Shown: positions 54,287 to 64,000, counted from the first letter of the stretch. The stretch: DNA of 64,000 nucleotides from an uncultured Desulfobacter sp. (GCF_963665355.1 NZ_OY762229.1:4030001-4094000), one strand, 5' to 3'. The notes: generated by a model not told the origin, from the letters alone. Numbers and translations are program-made.

Positions 54287-55690
54287 ATGGATTTGTTTTT
54301 AGAAAAAGTCAAATTTCATATTAAAGAATCGGTGCCGGACCATTGTTATAGAATGTGGATTGAACCTGTCAAATTATCTGCCCATGATTCTGAACATGTT
54401 GTCCTGGAAGTGCCTAATGAGTTCTATGTGAAACGGCTCAAAGAGCATTATCTGGCCTATTTTGAAGCAGGTTTTCTGCGTTTTGGGAAAAAAGTCAGTA
54501 TAGAATTCAAGGTACATAATAAAACAATAGGTTCAAATCCTGTGCAGACGCAAAAAAAACAGGCCCAGCAACCAATCGCAGTTACACCTGCCATACCTGC
54601 TGCCGTCAGTGTGCCATCAGAATTTCATATACAGCTGCCTGGTATGACACCGGCATTTAATTGCGGGCGTATGCTTAAAAAAAATTTTACATTTGATGAT
54701 TTTGTTGTGGGGGATAATTCCAGCTTTGCATATACGGCCTCTTTATGCCTGGCCCAGGGCGACCTTAACGGGGCAGGCATTCTCTTTCTTATAGGTAAAA
54801 CCGGTCTTGGCAAAAGCCATCTGTCCCAGGCCGTTGGCCACCATATGCTGGCAAACGACCTGACGCAGCAGGTTCTTTATGTGACGGCTGAAGATTTTAC
54901 CAATGAAATGATCTACGCCCTGAAAAATAACAGGATTGATCAGTTCAAGGAAAAATACCGGCGCAAATGTGATGTACTGATCCTGGAAGATGTTCATTTT
55001 CTGGCCGGCAAAACGGCAACCCAGAAAGAGCTTGCCATGACCCTGGACTATCTGATCGATGCAGATAAAAAAATCATTTTTTCAGGTTGTGAACGGCCTG
55101 ATGAGATTCCTAAATTAAATGAAAGTCTGAAATCCAGGCTGAACATGGGGATTGTTACGGAGATTAAGGCCCCTGATTTTAATACCAGGGTAAAAATTTT
55201 AGAAAAAAAGGCCGGGATAATGCAATGTATTTTGCCCGAACTCGTAACCGAATACATTGCCCAGGAAGCCTGTGATGATGTCCGCCAGCTTGAGAGTGCG
55301 CTTTTAGGGGTTGTGACCAGGGGGCGGTTAATGAATCGGAAAATAGACATTGAGCTTGCCCAGCGTGTACTGGAAAAGATGACGGGAACACGCAAGCTTA
55401 TCACCATTGACCTGATCAAAAAACTGGTCTGTGAGCAGTTTGGTGTCTCCGAGCAGGAGCTTGTCTCTAAATCCAGGAAACACAGCATCGTCAAACCCCG
55501 TCAGGTTGCCATTTTTCTGTCAAAGCAGTATACAGCCCAGCCCATAAAGAAAATAGGCGCAAGTTTCAAGCGTTACCATGCAACAGCCATATATTCAGTT
55601 AATGAGATCGAAAAAGAAATGAAGCACAAAGGCCAGATTTACGAACAGGTCCGGTATCTGTCCAACAAACTTGAAACAGGCAGGTTTTAA
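54287..55690 (+). CDS. divergent DnaA-like initiator ATPase, copy 3
   Basis: 467 residues from ATG 54287. Same domain order as the other copies; the linker is longer and Gln/Lys-rich (VQTQKKQAQQPIAVTPAIPAAV). Walker A GKTGLGKSH, Walker B LILEDVHF, Arg finger LKSRLNMG, sensor II DVRQLES and recognition helix KRYHATAIYS are all conserved, so all three proteins are under purifying selection and none looks like a pseudogene. Next to the core replication gene dnaB only 2 kb away, though on the opposite strand. Either one of them is the cell's DnaA, or they are accessory paralogs of a DnaA encoded elsewhere. Confidence 0.85.
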   Translation: MDLFLEKVKFHIKESVPDHCYRMWIEPVKLSAHDSEHVVLEVPNEFYVKRLKEHYLAYFEAGFLRFGKKVSIEFKVHNKTIGSNPVQTQKKQAQQPIAVTPAIPAAVSVPSEFHIQLPGMTPAFNCGRMLKKNFTFDDFVVGDNSSFAYTASLCLAQGDLNGAGILFLIGKTGLGKSHLSQAVGHHMLANDLTQQVLYVTAEDFTNEMIYALKNNRIDQFKEKYRRKCDVLILEDVHFLAGKTATQKELAMTLDYLIDADKKIIFSGCERPDEIPKLNESLKSRLNMGIVTEIKAPDFNTRVKILEKKAGIMQCILPELVTEYIAQEACDDVRQLESALLGVVTRGRLMNRKIDIELAQRVLEKMTGTRKLITIDLIKKLVCEQFGVSEQELVSKSRKHSIVKPRQVAIFLSKQYTAQPIKKIGASFKRYHATAIYSVNEIEKEMKHKGQIYEQVRYLSNKLETGRF

Positions 55691-55708
55691 AATCACAAGT
55701 ACAGATTA

Positions 55709-55740
55709 TTTGTCTTGATCTTTGTCTTGATCTTTGTCTT
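55709..55740. repeat. 12-bp tandem repeat
   Basis: TTTGTCTTGATC occurs twice plus eight bases of a third copy, just after dnaA-like copy 3. Confidence 0.8.
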
Positions 55741-55763
55741 AGGGCCGCAGTGAAAACAAATAA

Positions 55764-55982
55764 TCAGTTGGGTTTTATAGCGTAATCATTGTAGATCAGC
55801 AATTTTTCCAAAATATCAATTTTGGGGTGGCGCGTGTGCATAATGCAGCATTTTATGGAGATTGCGCAATATTCAAAACAGAGTCGGCAGTTTTTATCAA
55901 ATTCTCCAAAACACTCCGGAATATCCAGTGAGTCTTCTTTGACGATATCTTCTTCCAGTAACCGGTCTAATTTTATTTCCAT
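55764..55982 (-). CDS. small cysteine-rich protein
   Basis: 72 residues: acidic N-terminus, then IPECFGEFDKNCRLCFEYCAISIKCCIMHTRHPK. The spacing of seven Cys (plus a His) suggests metal binding, as in small zinc-ribbon-like proteins. The ribosome site is poor. Coding character is inferred from the clustered cysteines; function unknown. Confidence 0.5.
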   Translation of the reverse strand: MEIKLDRLLEEDIVKEDSLDIPECFGEFDKNCRLCFEYCAISIKCCIMHTRHPKIDILEKLLIYNDYAIKPN

Positions 55983-56085
55983 GTGAAATTCCAGGGCAAG
56001 TGGTTTTTTAAAATAAAAATAAAGTATACAGCTCTTTTTTTCAACCAGGTTTTTCTAAAAAATAACCATGCACCCAAGGCCGTAT

Positions 56086-57702
56086 TTACACCATGGCTTC
56101 AAGTTTTTCCACCAGCGGGGCAAGGCTTGCCTTTTCAAGGGCTGAAACCAGAATCCCCTGATTTAATAGCCAGGGTGAATCAAAATTGTTTAAATCGGCC
56201 TGGTCCATTTTATTGAACACATACAGAGTGGGGATTTTATTTAAGTTCAAGGATTTCAGAAGCTGGTCCACAGTCTCTTTCTGCTGCATATACCTGGGGT
56301 TTGAAATGTCAATGACATGAAGAATGACATCGGCCTGTTCAAGCTCCTCTAAGGTCGCGTGAAAGGCTTCTAAAAGTTCCTTGGGCAGGTTCTGGATAAA
56401 GCCAACGGTATCTGTGATGATCACTTCCTTGTCCCGGGGAAATCTCAGCCTTCGGGAGGAGGGGTCCAGGGTAGCAAACAGCCGGTTTGCAGCAATGATG
56501 CTGCTCTGGGTCAGGGTATTGAGCAATGTTGACTTGCCGGCATTTGTATACCCTACAATGGAGATCACTGGCAGTTCCCTTCTTTTTCGTTTTGCTTTCT
56601 GCTGCCTGCGCTGTTTACGGATTTTTTCAATCTCTTGCTTGAGCCGGGTGATACGCTCCCTTGCACGACGCCGGTTGACTTCAAGTTTTGTTTCACCAGG
56701 TCCCCTGCCGCCGATTCCGCCGGTCAGCCTGGACATGGCCGTATTTTTGGTAATCAGGCGGGGCAGCATGTATTCAAGCTGGGCCAGTTCAACCTGGTAT
56801 TTACCTTCACTGGATTTGGCTTGTTTGGCAAAAATATCCAGTATAAGCTGGGTGCGGTCAATGACCTTCATCTCCACAAAGTCAGTGATGGAACGTATCT
56901 GGGAGGGACTGAGCTCCCGGTCAAAGATAAGTAATGTGGCATAATTTTGAATAGCCTTGATAATCAGCTCAGATAATTTGCCTTTGCCCACCACAAATTT
57001 GGGATCAATTTGCTTTCTTTGCTGGATGGCCGTACCCACCACATTGATCCGGCTTGTCTTGCACAGCTCCTTGAGTTCTTCCATTGAAATCTGGGCGGAA
57101 CTGGAATTCTGCGTTGCCGCATTAATGAGAAAGGCGTTTTCCTGACCGGTTTCAGGACTGTACTGGCGGTTATGCCGGGAAAGTTCTGATTCAAGTTCAA
57201 GAATCTGGGTCTGGCAGTCATTGTTCAGAAACTCAATGGATGTACCGGGCAAAATTCTATACGGATCTGCGTCGGGATCGGGCAGAATATGCGCGGAGTA
57301 TACAGGCCCGGGTGATCCGTCGGCATTCAGGCAGATGGCTGTTATATAATCCAGTCGCAAAAGGGCAAGGTCGGTGAGGTCATCCCTGGTCAGTGTCTCG
57401 TGGGACAGATGCGTATGAATGCAACGCAATCCCTTGAGGCGGCCGGGACCAGGCCGGAAATCCGGGGTTACCGGAATAACAATGCGCTGGGGCTCTCCTG
57501 CAATGACACAGATGACTTTCCCGTTGCGGTCCAGAAGAAGGCCGACCTGGCGGCGGATATCCTGGCTGATGGCAACAAGTTCAATGGCGGCCTGGCCGGA
57601 AAGGATATATTCCGGAGACGTTTTGAAATTGTAAAGATTTTCGATTCGATTTAACTGGGCTTTGCTAAGCCCGTCAAGGGTGCCGTAGACAACGCGTTTC
57701 AT
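56086..57702 (-). CDS. hflX: GTPase HflX
   Basis: 538 residues, longer than E. coli HflX because of an extra N-terminal region of about 180 residues (DGLSKAQLNRIENLYNFKTSPEYILSGQAAIELVAIS...), a variant common in deltaproteobacteria. Then the HflX-specific domain (VVGTAIQQRKQIDPKFVVGKGKLSEL, LIFDRELSPSQIRSI, GGIGGRGPGETKLEVNRRRARERI) and the G domain (GYTNAGKSTLLNTLT, DTVGFIQNLP, NKMD). Ribosome-splitting GTPase. Four-base overlap with dnaB. Confidence 0.95.
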   Translation of the reverse strand: MKRVVYGTLDGLSKAQLNRIENLYNFKTSPEYILSGQAAIELVAISQDIRRQVGLLLDRNGKVICVIAGEPQRIVIPVTPDFRPGPGRLKGLRCIHTHLSHETLTRDDLTDLALLRLDYITAICLNADGSPGPVYSAHILPDPDADPYRILPGTSIEFLNNDCQTQILELESELSRHNRQYSPETGQENAFLINAATQNSSSAQISMEELKELCKTSRINVVGTAIQQRKQIDPKFVVGKGKLSELIIKAIQNYATLLIFDRELSPSQIRSITDFVEMKVIDRTQLILDIFAKQAKSSEGKYQVELAQLEYMLPRLITKNTAMSRLTGGIGGRGPGETKLEVNRRRARERITRLKQEIEKIRKQRRQQKAKRKRRELPVISIVGYTNAGKSTLLNTLTQSSIIAANRLFATLDPSSRRLRFPRDKEVIITDTVGFIQNLPKELLEAFHATLEELEQADVILHVIDISNPRYMQQKETVDQLLKSLNLNKIPTLYVFNKMDQADLNNFDSPWLLNQGILVSALEKASLAPLVEKLEAMV

Positions 57703-59078
57703 TTAAAACCCTGGTAGGCCTCCGGTGCCAGTTCCTCAAAGCGGGTGTACTGGCCGTTAAATACCATATGTGCTGTGCCAATGCTGCCGTTACGGTTTTT
57801 GGCAACAATGATTTCTGCCGTTCCCTTTTTGGGATTGTCCGGCTCTTTATTATAAACTTCGTCCCGGTAAATAAAAGAGATAATGTCCGCATCCTGTTCA
57901 ATGGCACCGGATTCGCGTAAATCAGACATCATGGGGCGTTTGTCCGAGCGCTGTTCAAGGGCACGGTTAAGCTGGGACAATGCAAGAACCGGGACCTTAA
58001 GTTCCTTGGCAAGGGATTTTAGCGCCCTTGAGATATCGGCAATTTCAAGGTCCCTTCGATCGGAATGGATGGATGATTTCATCAACTGCAGATAATCGAT
58101 GACCACAAGGCCGATCTCTTTGTTCGCCTGGAACAGTTTTCTGGTCTTGGCCCGAAGATCCATAACCGATATGGAGGGCGTATCATCTATAAATATAGGT
58201 ATTTCATTGAGAATACCTGCTGCGTCTGTGAAATTCTGCCAGTCTTCCGGGCTGAACACCCCGCTGCGCAGCCGATTGGCATCCACCCGGGCCTCGGATG
58301 TCAACAGTCTCATGGATAACTGTTCTTTGGACATCTCAAGGGAAAAGACAGCCACGGGTTTGCGGTAGTGAAAGGCGACATTTCTGGCAATATTCAGGGC
58401 AAATGCGGTTTTTCCCATGGAGGGACGCGCTGCCAGGATAATAAGGTCCGAGCGCTGCAATCCTGATGTGATTCTGTCAAGCCTTGGGTACCCGGATGAA
58501 AGTCCGGCAAGTCCGCCTTCCCTTCCCTGCAGTTCTTCCAACTGGTCAATGTTCAGGTTGATGAGCTCTGCCAGGGGCCTAAAGGAACTGCCTGACTGGC
58601 GGTCGGCAATTTTAAGCACAGAGGCCTGGGACTCATCAAGGATATCTTTAAAATCACCTTTGTCTTCAAGGCAGCGTTCAATGGTCGCTGAACATGCATT
58701 GATAAGTTGACGCAATGTGGATTTTTCACGGATGATTCTGGCATAGTGAACGGCATTGACCGCCACAGGTGCTGCATCGGAAATTGCTGCCAGGAAAGCA
58801 GGGCCGCCTACTCCTTCCAACTCATCTTTTTCGTTCAGGTGATTGGCAACTGTTACAAGGTCTGCGGGTTCCTCTTTGCCGGCAAGTTCTGTGATGGCCC
58901 TGAATATTTTTTTATGGGCCCCTTTGTAAAAATCATCAGGTTTAAGTATCTCAACTATATCAAGCAGGCTGTCATTATTAATGAAGATGGCGGACAAAAG
59001 TGAGGCTTCGGCATCTGTATCATGGGGCGGCGTACGATTTAGAAGATGATCTGATTTAACGAATTCTTTTTTTGCCAT
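57699..59078 (-). CDS. dnaB: replicative DNA helicase DnaB
   Basis: 459 residues. N-terminal DnaB domain (PPHDTDAEASLLSAIFINNDSL) and RecA-like core (LIILAARPSMGKTAFALNIARN, VFSLEMSKEQLSMRLL, IGLVVIDYLQLM, LALSQLNRALEQR). Unwinds the fork in complex with primase. Between rplI and hflX on the minus strand, the common rpsF-rpsR-rplI-dnaB order with a DUF2232 gene inserted. Confidence 0.96.
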   Translation of the reverse strand: MAKKEFVKSDHLLNRTPPHDTDAEASLLSAIFINNDSLLDIVEILKPDDFYKGAHKKIFRAITELAGKEEPADLVTVANHLNEKDELEGVGGPAFLAAISDAAPVAVNAVHYARIIREKSTLRQLINACSATIERCLEDKGDFKDILDESQASVLKIADRQSGSSFRPLAELINLNIDQLEELQGREGGLAGLSSGYPRLDRITSGLQRSDLIILAARPSMGKTAFALNIARNVAFHYRKPVAVFSLEMSKEQLSMRLLTSEARVDANRLRSGVFSPEDWQNFTDAAGILNEIPIFIDDTPSISVMDLRAKTRKLFQANKEIGLVVIDYLQLMKSSIHSDRRDLEIADISRALKSLAKELKVPVLALSQLNRALEQRSDKRPMMSDLRESGAIEQDADIISFIYRDEVYNKEPDNPKKGTAEIIVAKNRNGSIGTAHMVFNGQYTRFEELAPEAYQGFK

Positions 59079-59145
59079 CACAAACCTTTAAAGAAAATGC
59101 CTGCAGACCCCTGGAATTCCAAAGGTCTGCAGGCATGTATCGGAA

Positions 59146-59604
59146 CTAATTGTCTTGTTTTTCTTCGGCAAGAACCGTCACGGTGATTTCAGGTTCCACA
59201 TCCTTATATAAACGGATGGGTACTTTGTATTCACCGGTTTCCTTGATGGGTTCTGCCAGCAGAATGGATCTTCGTTCAACATCAACATTCTGTGCATCCA
59301 GGGCTTCTTTGATATCATGGGTGGTTACGGAGCCGTAAAGATAAATTTCTTCGCGGACCTTGGCCTTGATTGTGATGGCAACCTGTTTGACTTTTGCTGC
59401 CATCTCTTCGGCAATCTTTCTTTCTTTGGCGATCTGAAGCTCAAGTTTTGTCCGGGCCTGTTCCATAACCTTGCGGTTGGCAGGGGTCGCAAGAATCGCT
59501 TTACCCTGGGGCAGCAGGTAATTGCGTCCATAGCCTTCTGCCACCTTGCACTCGGTACCTGCGATACCCAATGTGTCGATGGTTTCTTTTAGTATTACTC
59601 TCAT
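59146..59604 (-). CDS. rplI: 50S ribosomal protein L9
   Basis: 152 residues. MRVILKETIDTLGIAGTECKVAEGYGRNYLLPQGKAI matches the L9 N-terminal domain; a long connecting helix and C-terminal domain follow. Preceded by GGAGG. Part of the S6-S18-DUF2232-L9 ribosomal cluster. Confidence 0.97.
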   Translation of the reverse strand: MRVILKETIDTLGIAGTECKVAEGYGRNYLLPQGKAILATPANRKVMEQARTKLELQIAKERKIAEEMAAKVKQVAITIKAKVREEIYLYGSVTTHDIKEALDAQNVDVERRSILLAEPIKETGEYKVPIRLYKDVEPEITVTVLAEEKQDN

Positions 59605-59651
59605 TGTAAACCTCCAATCCGGCCGTTGTCTTTTTACGGTCCGGCATAGTT

Positions 59652-60584
59652 TTATTTTGGTGATGCAGAAAGTTTCCTGAAATCAATCCAATTGTCAAAA
59701 AAGCCAAGTCCAATGACAAGGATTAAAACATACACCTGTATGGCAATCATAAAATAAAATAATCCTTTCAGCGCCATGGGTGTATTTTTTTGCTGAAAAA
59801 AAAAGGAGACAACTGCAATTCCTTGAAAAAAATAAACAAGCATTAAAACAAGTAGGCCATTGATGCCAACTATTCTCACAGGGCTTGAGGGGATCATCAA
59901 TGTCACTGCACATCCGATAACCACCCAGACCAGCATGTCCGGTGCCTTATAATGATTCAGGTGCTCAATGCTTTTAATTATAACACCCTTGCGTTTTAAT
60001 AACTTCCTGATAATCATGATATTCAGCCACAGGGTGGTCGTAAAGGAGATCATGAACATGGCTGGCGTAACGATCATCATGGATGATATCAGCCTTTGGG
60101 TCTTGTCCTGATCCATCCCGAGTTCGGTAGACAGTTGCTTGGCGATGCTCAGGGATTGATTCATGTAATCCGTCATTATGGCGGATAAGCTCCTTCCCTG
60201 GCTGGTGGTGTAAACCATAAGAGCCGCGAAAACAGCGCATGTTGCCATTAAGGCGGTCAGTCCCATGGTTTTTTGAATACTCATATGTCGCTCAAGGCAT
60301 TCACCTAGGATCAGGCCGGTTGCCAGAAGCAATCCGAAGTAAAGCGTGTCAAAAGCCAGTCCTTTGGCCATGAGAACCAGTATCAAAAAACTTGCCGCAG
60401 CAATCACAGCACCGCTGTTTCTGCCAAGTTTAAGACGGTAAAAAAGCACCGGCAAAGGTAGAAACAGAAGAACAAAAACACCAAGCAGGGGAAATGCAAA
60501 CACCACACCATAAATCAACAGACAGAAAATAATGCCTGTCAAAGTTTCCCTGATGAAAACCGGGTGTGTGATGGATAACGGCAT
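59652..60584 (-). CDS. DUF2232 (YybS-like) membrane protein
   Basis: 310 residues with about eight hydrophobic helices (IIFCLLIYGVVFAFPLLGVFVLLFLPLPVLFYRL; SSMMIVTPAMFMISFTTTLWLNIMII; GINGLLVLMLVYFFQGIAVVSFFF...). Position between rpsR and rplI is the usual one for YybS/DUF2232 proteins in deltaproteobacteria. Inner-membrane, function unknown. Confidence 0.85.
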   Translation of the reverse strand: MPLSITHPVFIRETLTGIIFCLLIYGVVFAFPLLGVFVLLFLPLPVLFYRLKLGRNSGAVIAAASFLILVLMAKGLAFDTLYFGLLLATGLILGECLERHMSIQKTMGLTALMATCAVFAALMVYTTSQGRSLSAIMTDYMNQSLSIAKQLSTELGMDQDKTQRLISSMMIVTPAMFMISFTTTLWLNIMIIRKLLKRKGVIIKSIEHLNHYKAPDMLVWVVIGCAVTLMIPSSPVRIVGINGLLVLMLVYFFQGIAVVSFFFQQKNTPMALKGLFYFMIAIQVYVLILVIGLGFFDNWIDFRKLSASPK

Positions 60585-60615
60585 AACCCAAAAACCTGTG
60601 AGTAGCTTTTTTGTC

Positions 60616-60873
60616 TTAATTTAAGGGGCGTCCAACAAACGGCAGAAGTGCAATCTGCCGGGCCTGTTTGATGGCTGTTGTCAGCTTGCGCTGATGTTTG
60701 GCACAGGTCCCGGTAATACGGCGGGGAATTATTTTACCCCGTTCGGTAATGAACTGCTTGAGTGCTTTGGGATTTTTATAATCGATTTCCATGGTGCTGT
60801 CCACGCAGAACCTGCAGATTTTGCGGCGCTGATAGAATCTGTTTTTTCCGCCGCCTTTTTGACCTTTAAACAT
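60616..60873 (-). CDS. rpsR: 30S ribosomal protein S18
   Basis: 85 residues. [64 protein letters not shown] is the complete S18 pattern. The two Cys near the N-terminus make this the zinc-binding (C+) type. Good ribosome site (GGAG). Confidence 0.97.
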   Translation of the reverse strand: MFKGQKGGGKNRFYQRRKICRFCVDSTMEIDYKNPKALKQFITERGKIIPRRITGTCAKHQRKLTTAIKQARQIALLPFVGRPLN

Positions 60874-60908
60874 ACTTGATCTCCTTTGTGCTTGAATTGT
60901 TCCTTGAA

Positions 60909-61355
60909 TTATTCGGCAGTTTCAGATGTCTCTTCAGAATCGGTGTCTTGATCATCATCCTTATCGTTTTCCTCTTGGGTGTCTTCTTCCTGGGATACGG
61001 ATTCGGCAGCTTGCTTGGCAGCTTCTTTGAGCTGTTCAGCTTCTTCCTTAAGAGACTCTTCAGTGGCATGTTCCGTGATAAGGATAGTCATGAACTTCAT
61101 GATAAAATCACTTAGACGGAAGTTTCTTTCAAGCTCGGTGACCAGTGCTCCGGTTCCGCCGTAAGTCAGGCAGACGTAATACCCGCGCAGTTTCTTTCTA
61201 ATCTCATAGGACAGCTTTTTTAAGCCCCATTCATCAAAGTTCAGAATTATACCATTTTCCCTGTCAATGATGCTTCTGACTCTTTCGAACAGCTCTTCAC
61301 GGGCCTGATCCGACATGTCAGGATCAGAAATGAATACGGTTTCGTACTTCCTCAT
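60909..61355 (-). CDS. rpsF: 30S ribosomal protein S6
   Basis: 148 residues. [70 protein letters not shown] is the S6 fold. Unlike most S6 it carries a ~45-residue, strongly acidic C-terminal tail ([22 protein letters not shown]), a known variable feature of the protein. AAGGAGG precedes the ATG. First gene of the ribosomal cluster. Confidence 0.97.
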   Translation of the reverse strand: MRKYETVFISDPDMSDQAREELFERVRSIIDRENGIILNFDEWGLKKLSYEIRKKLRGYYVCLTYGGTGALVTELERNFRLSDFIMKFMTILITEHATEESLKEEAEQLKEAAKQAAESVSQEEDTQEENDKDDDQDTDSEETSETAE

Positions 61356-61628
61356 TTTTCCTCCTTGTGGATATGAAGCCCCGGATCAACCTTATTTTAT
61401 AACCCGGAGCAAGGATAAAGTAATTATGCATATTGTCCACGTAAGACAATAAAACCACTTCCTATATCATCTTGGATTTGCGTGGTCAATATAAATATTT
61501 TATATTTTGGGCCATACTGCCATTGACCTCCCCGTGGTCCAAAAAATACCTTTGCTATTTCACCTGTCTTATGGCATCTAAAAAGTTTCAACAACGAATA
61601 TAGATGTTTTTCGAAAGGAATTAAAATA

Positions 61629-64000
61629 ATGGAGGAACGGTACATCCCTTCCCAGGTCGAGCCCAAGTGGCAGGAATACTGGAAAAATACCCAGCTGTTC
61701 AAAGTAAAAGAAGATCCGTCCCGGGAAAAATACTATCTGCTTGAAATGTTTCCATATCCTTCGGGAAAAATTCATATGGGACATGTGCGCAACTACACCA
61801 TAGGTGATGTGGTGGTCCGTTACAAGCGCATGAGGGGCTTTAATGTCATTCATCCCATGGGCTGGGATGCCTTTGGTATGCCTGCAGAAAACGCTGCCAT
61901 TGACAATAATACCCATCCGGCTGCCTGGACCTATGACAATATCCGGGCCATGCGGGCCCAGCTTAAAAAAATGGGGTTTTCCTATGACTGGGACAGGGAG
62001 ATCGCCACCTGTCGGCCGGAATACTACCGTTGGGAACAGTGGCTGTTTTTGAAAATGCTTGAAAAGGGGATGGCCTATCGTAAGGAGTCTTATGTCAACT
62101 GGTGTGAAAAATGCCAGACTGTTCTGGCCAATGAGCAGGTTGAACAGGACAAGTGCTGGCGGTGTTCCCAGGTGGTTCAGCAGAAAAAGTTGTGGCAGTG
62201 GTTTTTCAAGATCACCGACTACTCTGAAGACCTTTTGCTCCATTGCGATAAGCTTCCCGGCTGGCCTGATAATGTCACCACCATGCAGAAAAACTGGATC
62301 GGTAAAAGCGTCGGCGCAGAGCTTAATTTTAAAGTAGATGGCAGTAATGAGGTCATCACTGTCTTCACCACCCGACCAGACACCATTTTCGGCGCCACCT
62401 TCATGTGTCTTGCCCCGGAACATCCCCTGGTGGAGACCCTGTCCAGGGGTACTGACCAGGAAACGGCCGTGGCTCAGTTTGTGGATAAGGTGTCCAGGCA
62501 GGAGCGCTCTGCCGAAGGTATTGAGAAGTATGAGAAAGAAGGGATGTTCACCGGCGCTTACTGCATTAATCCGGCCACGGGTGAAAAGATTCCTGTATAC
62601 ACGGCCAATTTTGTTTTAATGGGGTATGGTACAGGTGCGATCATGTCCGTGCCTTCCGGTGACCAGCGGGACTTTGATTTTGCCAGAAAGTACGGACTTG
62701 AGGTTCGGGTGGTGGTGCAGCCCGAAGGAGAAACCCTTGATGGTGCCACCATGACCGAGGCCTATGCCGGTCGCGGTGTTATGGCCAATTCCGGACAATT
62801 TAACGGCATGGACAGTAAGGACGCCATTGAAAAAATGGCGGACTGGCTTGAAGAGTCGGGTATTGGTAAGCGTGCGGTCTCTTTTCGTCTGCGTGACTGG
62901 GGAATTTCCCGTCAGCGGTACTGGGGTGCGCCCATTCCCGTGATCCACTGTCTCTCTTGCGGGGTGGTTCCGGTTCCGGAAGCTGACCTGCCCATTACCC
63001 TGCCCGAAGATGCCAATCTGCTGGAAAAAGGCGGATCACCTCTGCCGACTCTGGATTATTTTGCCAAGACCACCTGTCCTGCCTGCGGCAGGGAAGATGC
63101 AAGGCGGGATACCGATACCATGGATACCTTTGTTGAGTCTTCCTGGTATTACTTGCGCTACTGTTCTCCCCGGTATGACAAAGGCATGTTTGATCCCAAA
63201 GCGGTGGAATATTGGATGCCTGTTGATCAGTATATCGGTGGGGTGGAGCATGCGGTGCTGCATCTTCTCTATTCCCGGTATTTTTTACGGGTTCTCAATA
63301 CCCTGGGTCTTGTTCCCTATAAAGAACCCTTTACACGGCTTTTAACCCAGGGGATGGTGTGCAAGGAGACCATGACCTGTCCCGATCACGGGTATCTGTT
63401 CCCGGAGCAGGGCCAGAAAGATGGCGGGAAACTTGTCTGTACCATGTGCGGCAAGGATGTGGATGTCGGGCGTGTGATCAAGATGTCCAAATCCAAGAAA
63501 AATGTGGTCAATCCAAATGAGCTTCTGGAAAAATACGGCGCTGATGTGACCCGGTTGTTCTGTCTGTTTGCCGCTCCTCCCGAGAGGGATCTGGAATGGA
63601 GCGAAGACGGGGTTGAAGGCAGCAACCGATTTGTCAACCGCGTCTGGCGTCTGGCGTTGACCTGTATGGAAATCATCCAGGGTGTTGATGCCTACAAAGG
63701 GCCGGCTGATTTGCTGAAATCGGATCAGGCAAAGGAGCTGTATATCAAGGCCAATCAGACGATCCAGAAGGTGACGGCGGATATAGAGACCAATTTCCAT
63801 TTCAATACGGCCATTGCCGCTGTCATGGAGCTGGTCAATGCCCTTTATGCGGTTGATCTTGAAAAGACTGATGATGAGCTTAAATCTGTGGTCTGGTTCT
63901 GTCTTGAAAATGTGCTGCTTCTGCTCAGTCCCATCATTCCCCACTTCTGCGAGGAGCTGTTTGCATTGATGGGGAACAAGGGTTCTATTCTTGAACAGCC
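61629..64000 (+). CDS. leuS: leucyl-tRNA synthetase (3' end outside window)
   Basis: Starts ATG 61629 (AAAGGA upstream); about 790 residues are visible before the window ends. [22 protein letters not shown]-type motif HMGH (in [20 protein letters not shown]), the CP1 editing domain ([22 protein letters not shown]), and [12 protein letters not shown] from about residue 618 identify bacterial class I LeuRS. A zinc-binding pair CPACGR and CPDH..CTMCG are seen in insertions. Divergent from rpsF with a 273-bp gap. Confidence 0.97.
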   Translation, partial: MEERYIPSQVEPKWQEYWKNTQLFKVKEDPSREKYYLLEMFPYPSGKIHMGHVRNYTIGDVVVRYKRMRGFNVIHPMGWDAFGMPAENAAIDNNTHPAAWTYDNIRAMRAQLKKMGFSYDWDREIATCRPEYYRWEQWLFLKMLEKGMAYRKESYVNWCEKCQTVLANEQVEQDKCWRCSQVVQQKKLWQWFFKITDYSEDLLLHCDKLPGWPDNVTTMQKNWIGKSVGAELNFKVDGSNEVITVFTTRPDTIFGATFMCLAPEHPLVETLSRGTDQETAVAQFVDKVSRQERSAEGIEKYEKEGMFTGAYCINPATGEKIPVYTANFVLMGYGTGAIMSVPSGDQRDFDFARKYGLEVRVVVQPEGETLDGATMTEAYAGRGVMANSGQFNGMDSKDAIEKMADWLEESGIGKRAVSFRLRDWGISRQRYWGAPIPVIHCLSCGVVPVPEADLPITLPEDANLLEKGGSPLPTLDYFAKTTCPACGREDARRDTDTMDTFVESSWYYLRYCSPRYDKGMFDPKAVEYWMPVDQYIGGVEHAVLHLLYSRYFLRVLNTLGLVPYKEPFTRLLTQGMVCKETMTCPDHGYLFPEQGQKDGGKLVCTMCGKDVDVGRVIKMSKSKKNVVNPNELLEKYGADVTRLFCLFAAPPERDLEWSEDGVEGSNRFVNRVWRLALTCMEIIQGVDAYKGPADLLKSDQAKELYIKANQTIQKVTADIETNFHFNTAIAAVMELVNALYAVDLEKTDDELKSVVWFCLENVLLLLSPIIPHFCEELFALMGNKGSILEQ

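Noticed and set aside
61356-61628. Hairpin before rpsF that could bind S6:S18 (GCTCCGG with CCGGGGC on the minus strand)
   Set aside because: The stem is short with a long loop and I could not fit the known S6:S18 motif with confidence. Not listed as a feature.
61424-61702. 92-codon minus-strand frame in front of leuS
   Set aside because: It overlaps the leuS start and shows no motif or ribosome site. Judged a chance frame.

Overview
The window reads as a chromosomal segment of a mesophilic, anaerobic, sulfate-reducer-like deltaproteobacterium, most likely Desulfobacterales (Desulfobacteraceae). This is inferred from the gene repertoire: citramalate synthase feeding isoleucine synthesis, tandem class-III-like alcohol dehydrogenases, a Phenol_MetA_deg porin-like protein, a nickel-pincer cofactor gene (larB), a selenocysteine-containing thioredoxin-fold protein, and deltaproteobacterial-looking core genes. 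No rRNA, tRNA or CRISPR array was seen.

Layout. 1-8.4 kb is accessory and scarred: two near-identical alcohol dehydrogenases, a radical SAM/SPASM protein, an outer-membrane protein, an IS66 remnant, an old-yellow-enzyme reductase, and a cutA fragment meeting an IS200 tnpA fragment. 8.4-15.8 kb is the leuA-cimA-ilvN-ilvB-ilvD operon (minus strand), preceded by a textbook attenuator with an Ile/Val/Leu-rich leader peptide. 15.9-19.7 kb holds a BarA-like hybrid kinase and a receiver-TPR protein. 19.7-23 kb holds larB, a chromosomal ParM-like actin with 15-bp repeats just upstream, and a YvcK-like protein. 23.3-26.8 kb is a metallophosphoesterase-NACHT-FGE protein whose 3' end has the features of a diversity-generating-retroelement variable region. 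27-38.6 kb holds a TPR protein, a nitroreductase, an RND efflux operon fused to a two-component system, a TetR gene with a perfect operator, and an ECF sigma/small membrane protein/signal peptidase operon. 39.5-42.4 kb is a broken type I restriction-modification locus (hsdM, fic, truncated hsdS). 42.7 kb carries a DsbA/FrnE-like gene with an in-frame UGA at the redox motif (U-P-W-C) followed by a SECIS-like hairpin. 43.4-48.9 kb holds a Cdd1-hydrolase fusion, an HsdR_N-domain protein, uvrA and pdxA. 49-55.7 kb is a tandem triplication of a divergent dnaA gene, each copy with its own conserved promoter and upstream block. 55.8-64 kb is core: hflX, dnaB, rplI, a DUF2232 protein, rpsR, rpsF, and leuS running off the end.

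The most unusual items are the three tandem DnaA-like proteins, which share an altered DNA-recognition helix and Walker B motif, with no consensus DnaA box nearby; the adenine-depleted variable-region-like end of the NACHT protein with a strong hairpin immediately downstream; and the UGA-containing FrnE-like gene, which standard gene calling would truncate. All functions are read from sequence motifs without database searches.
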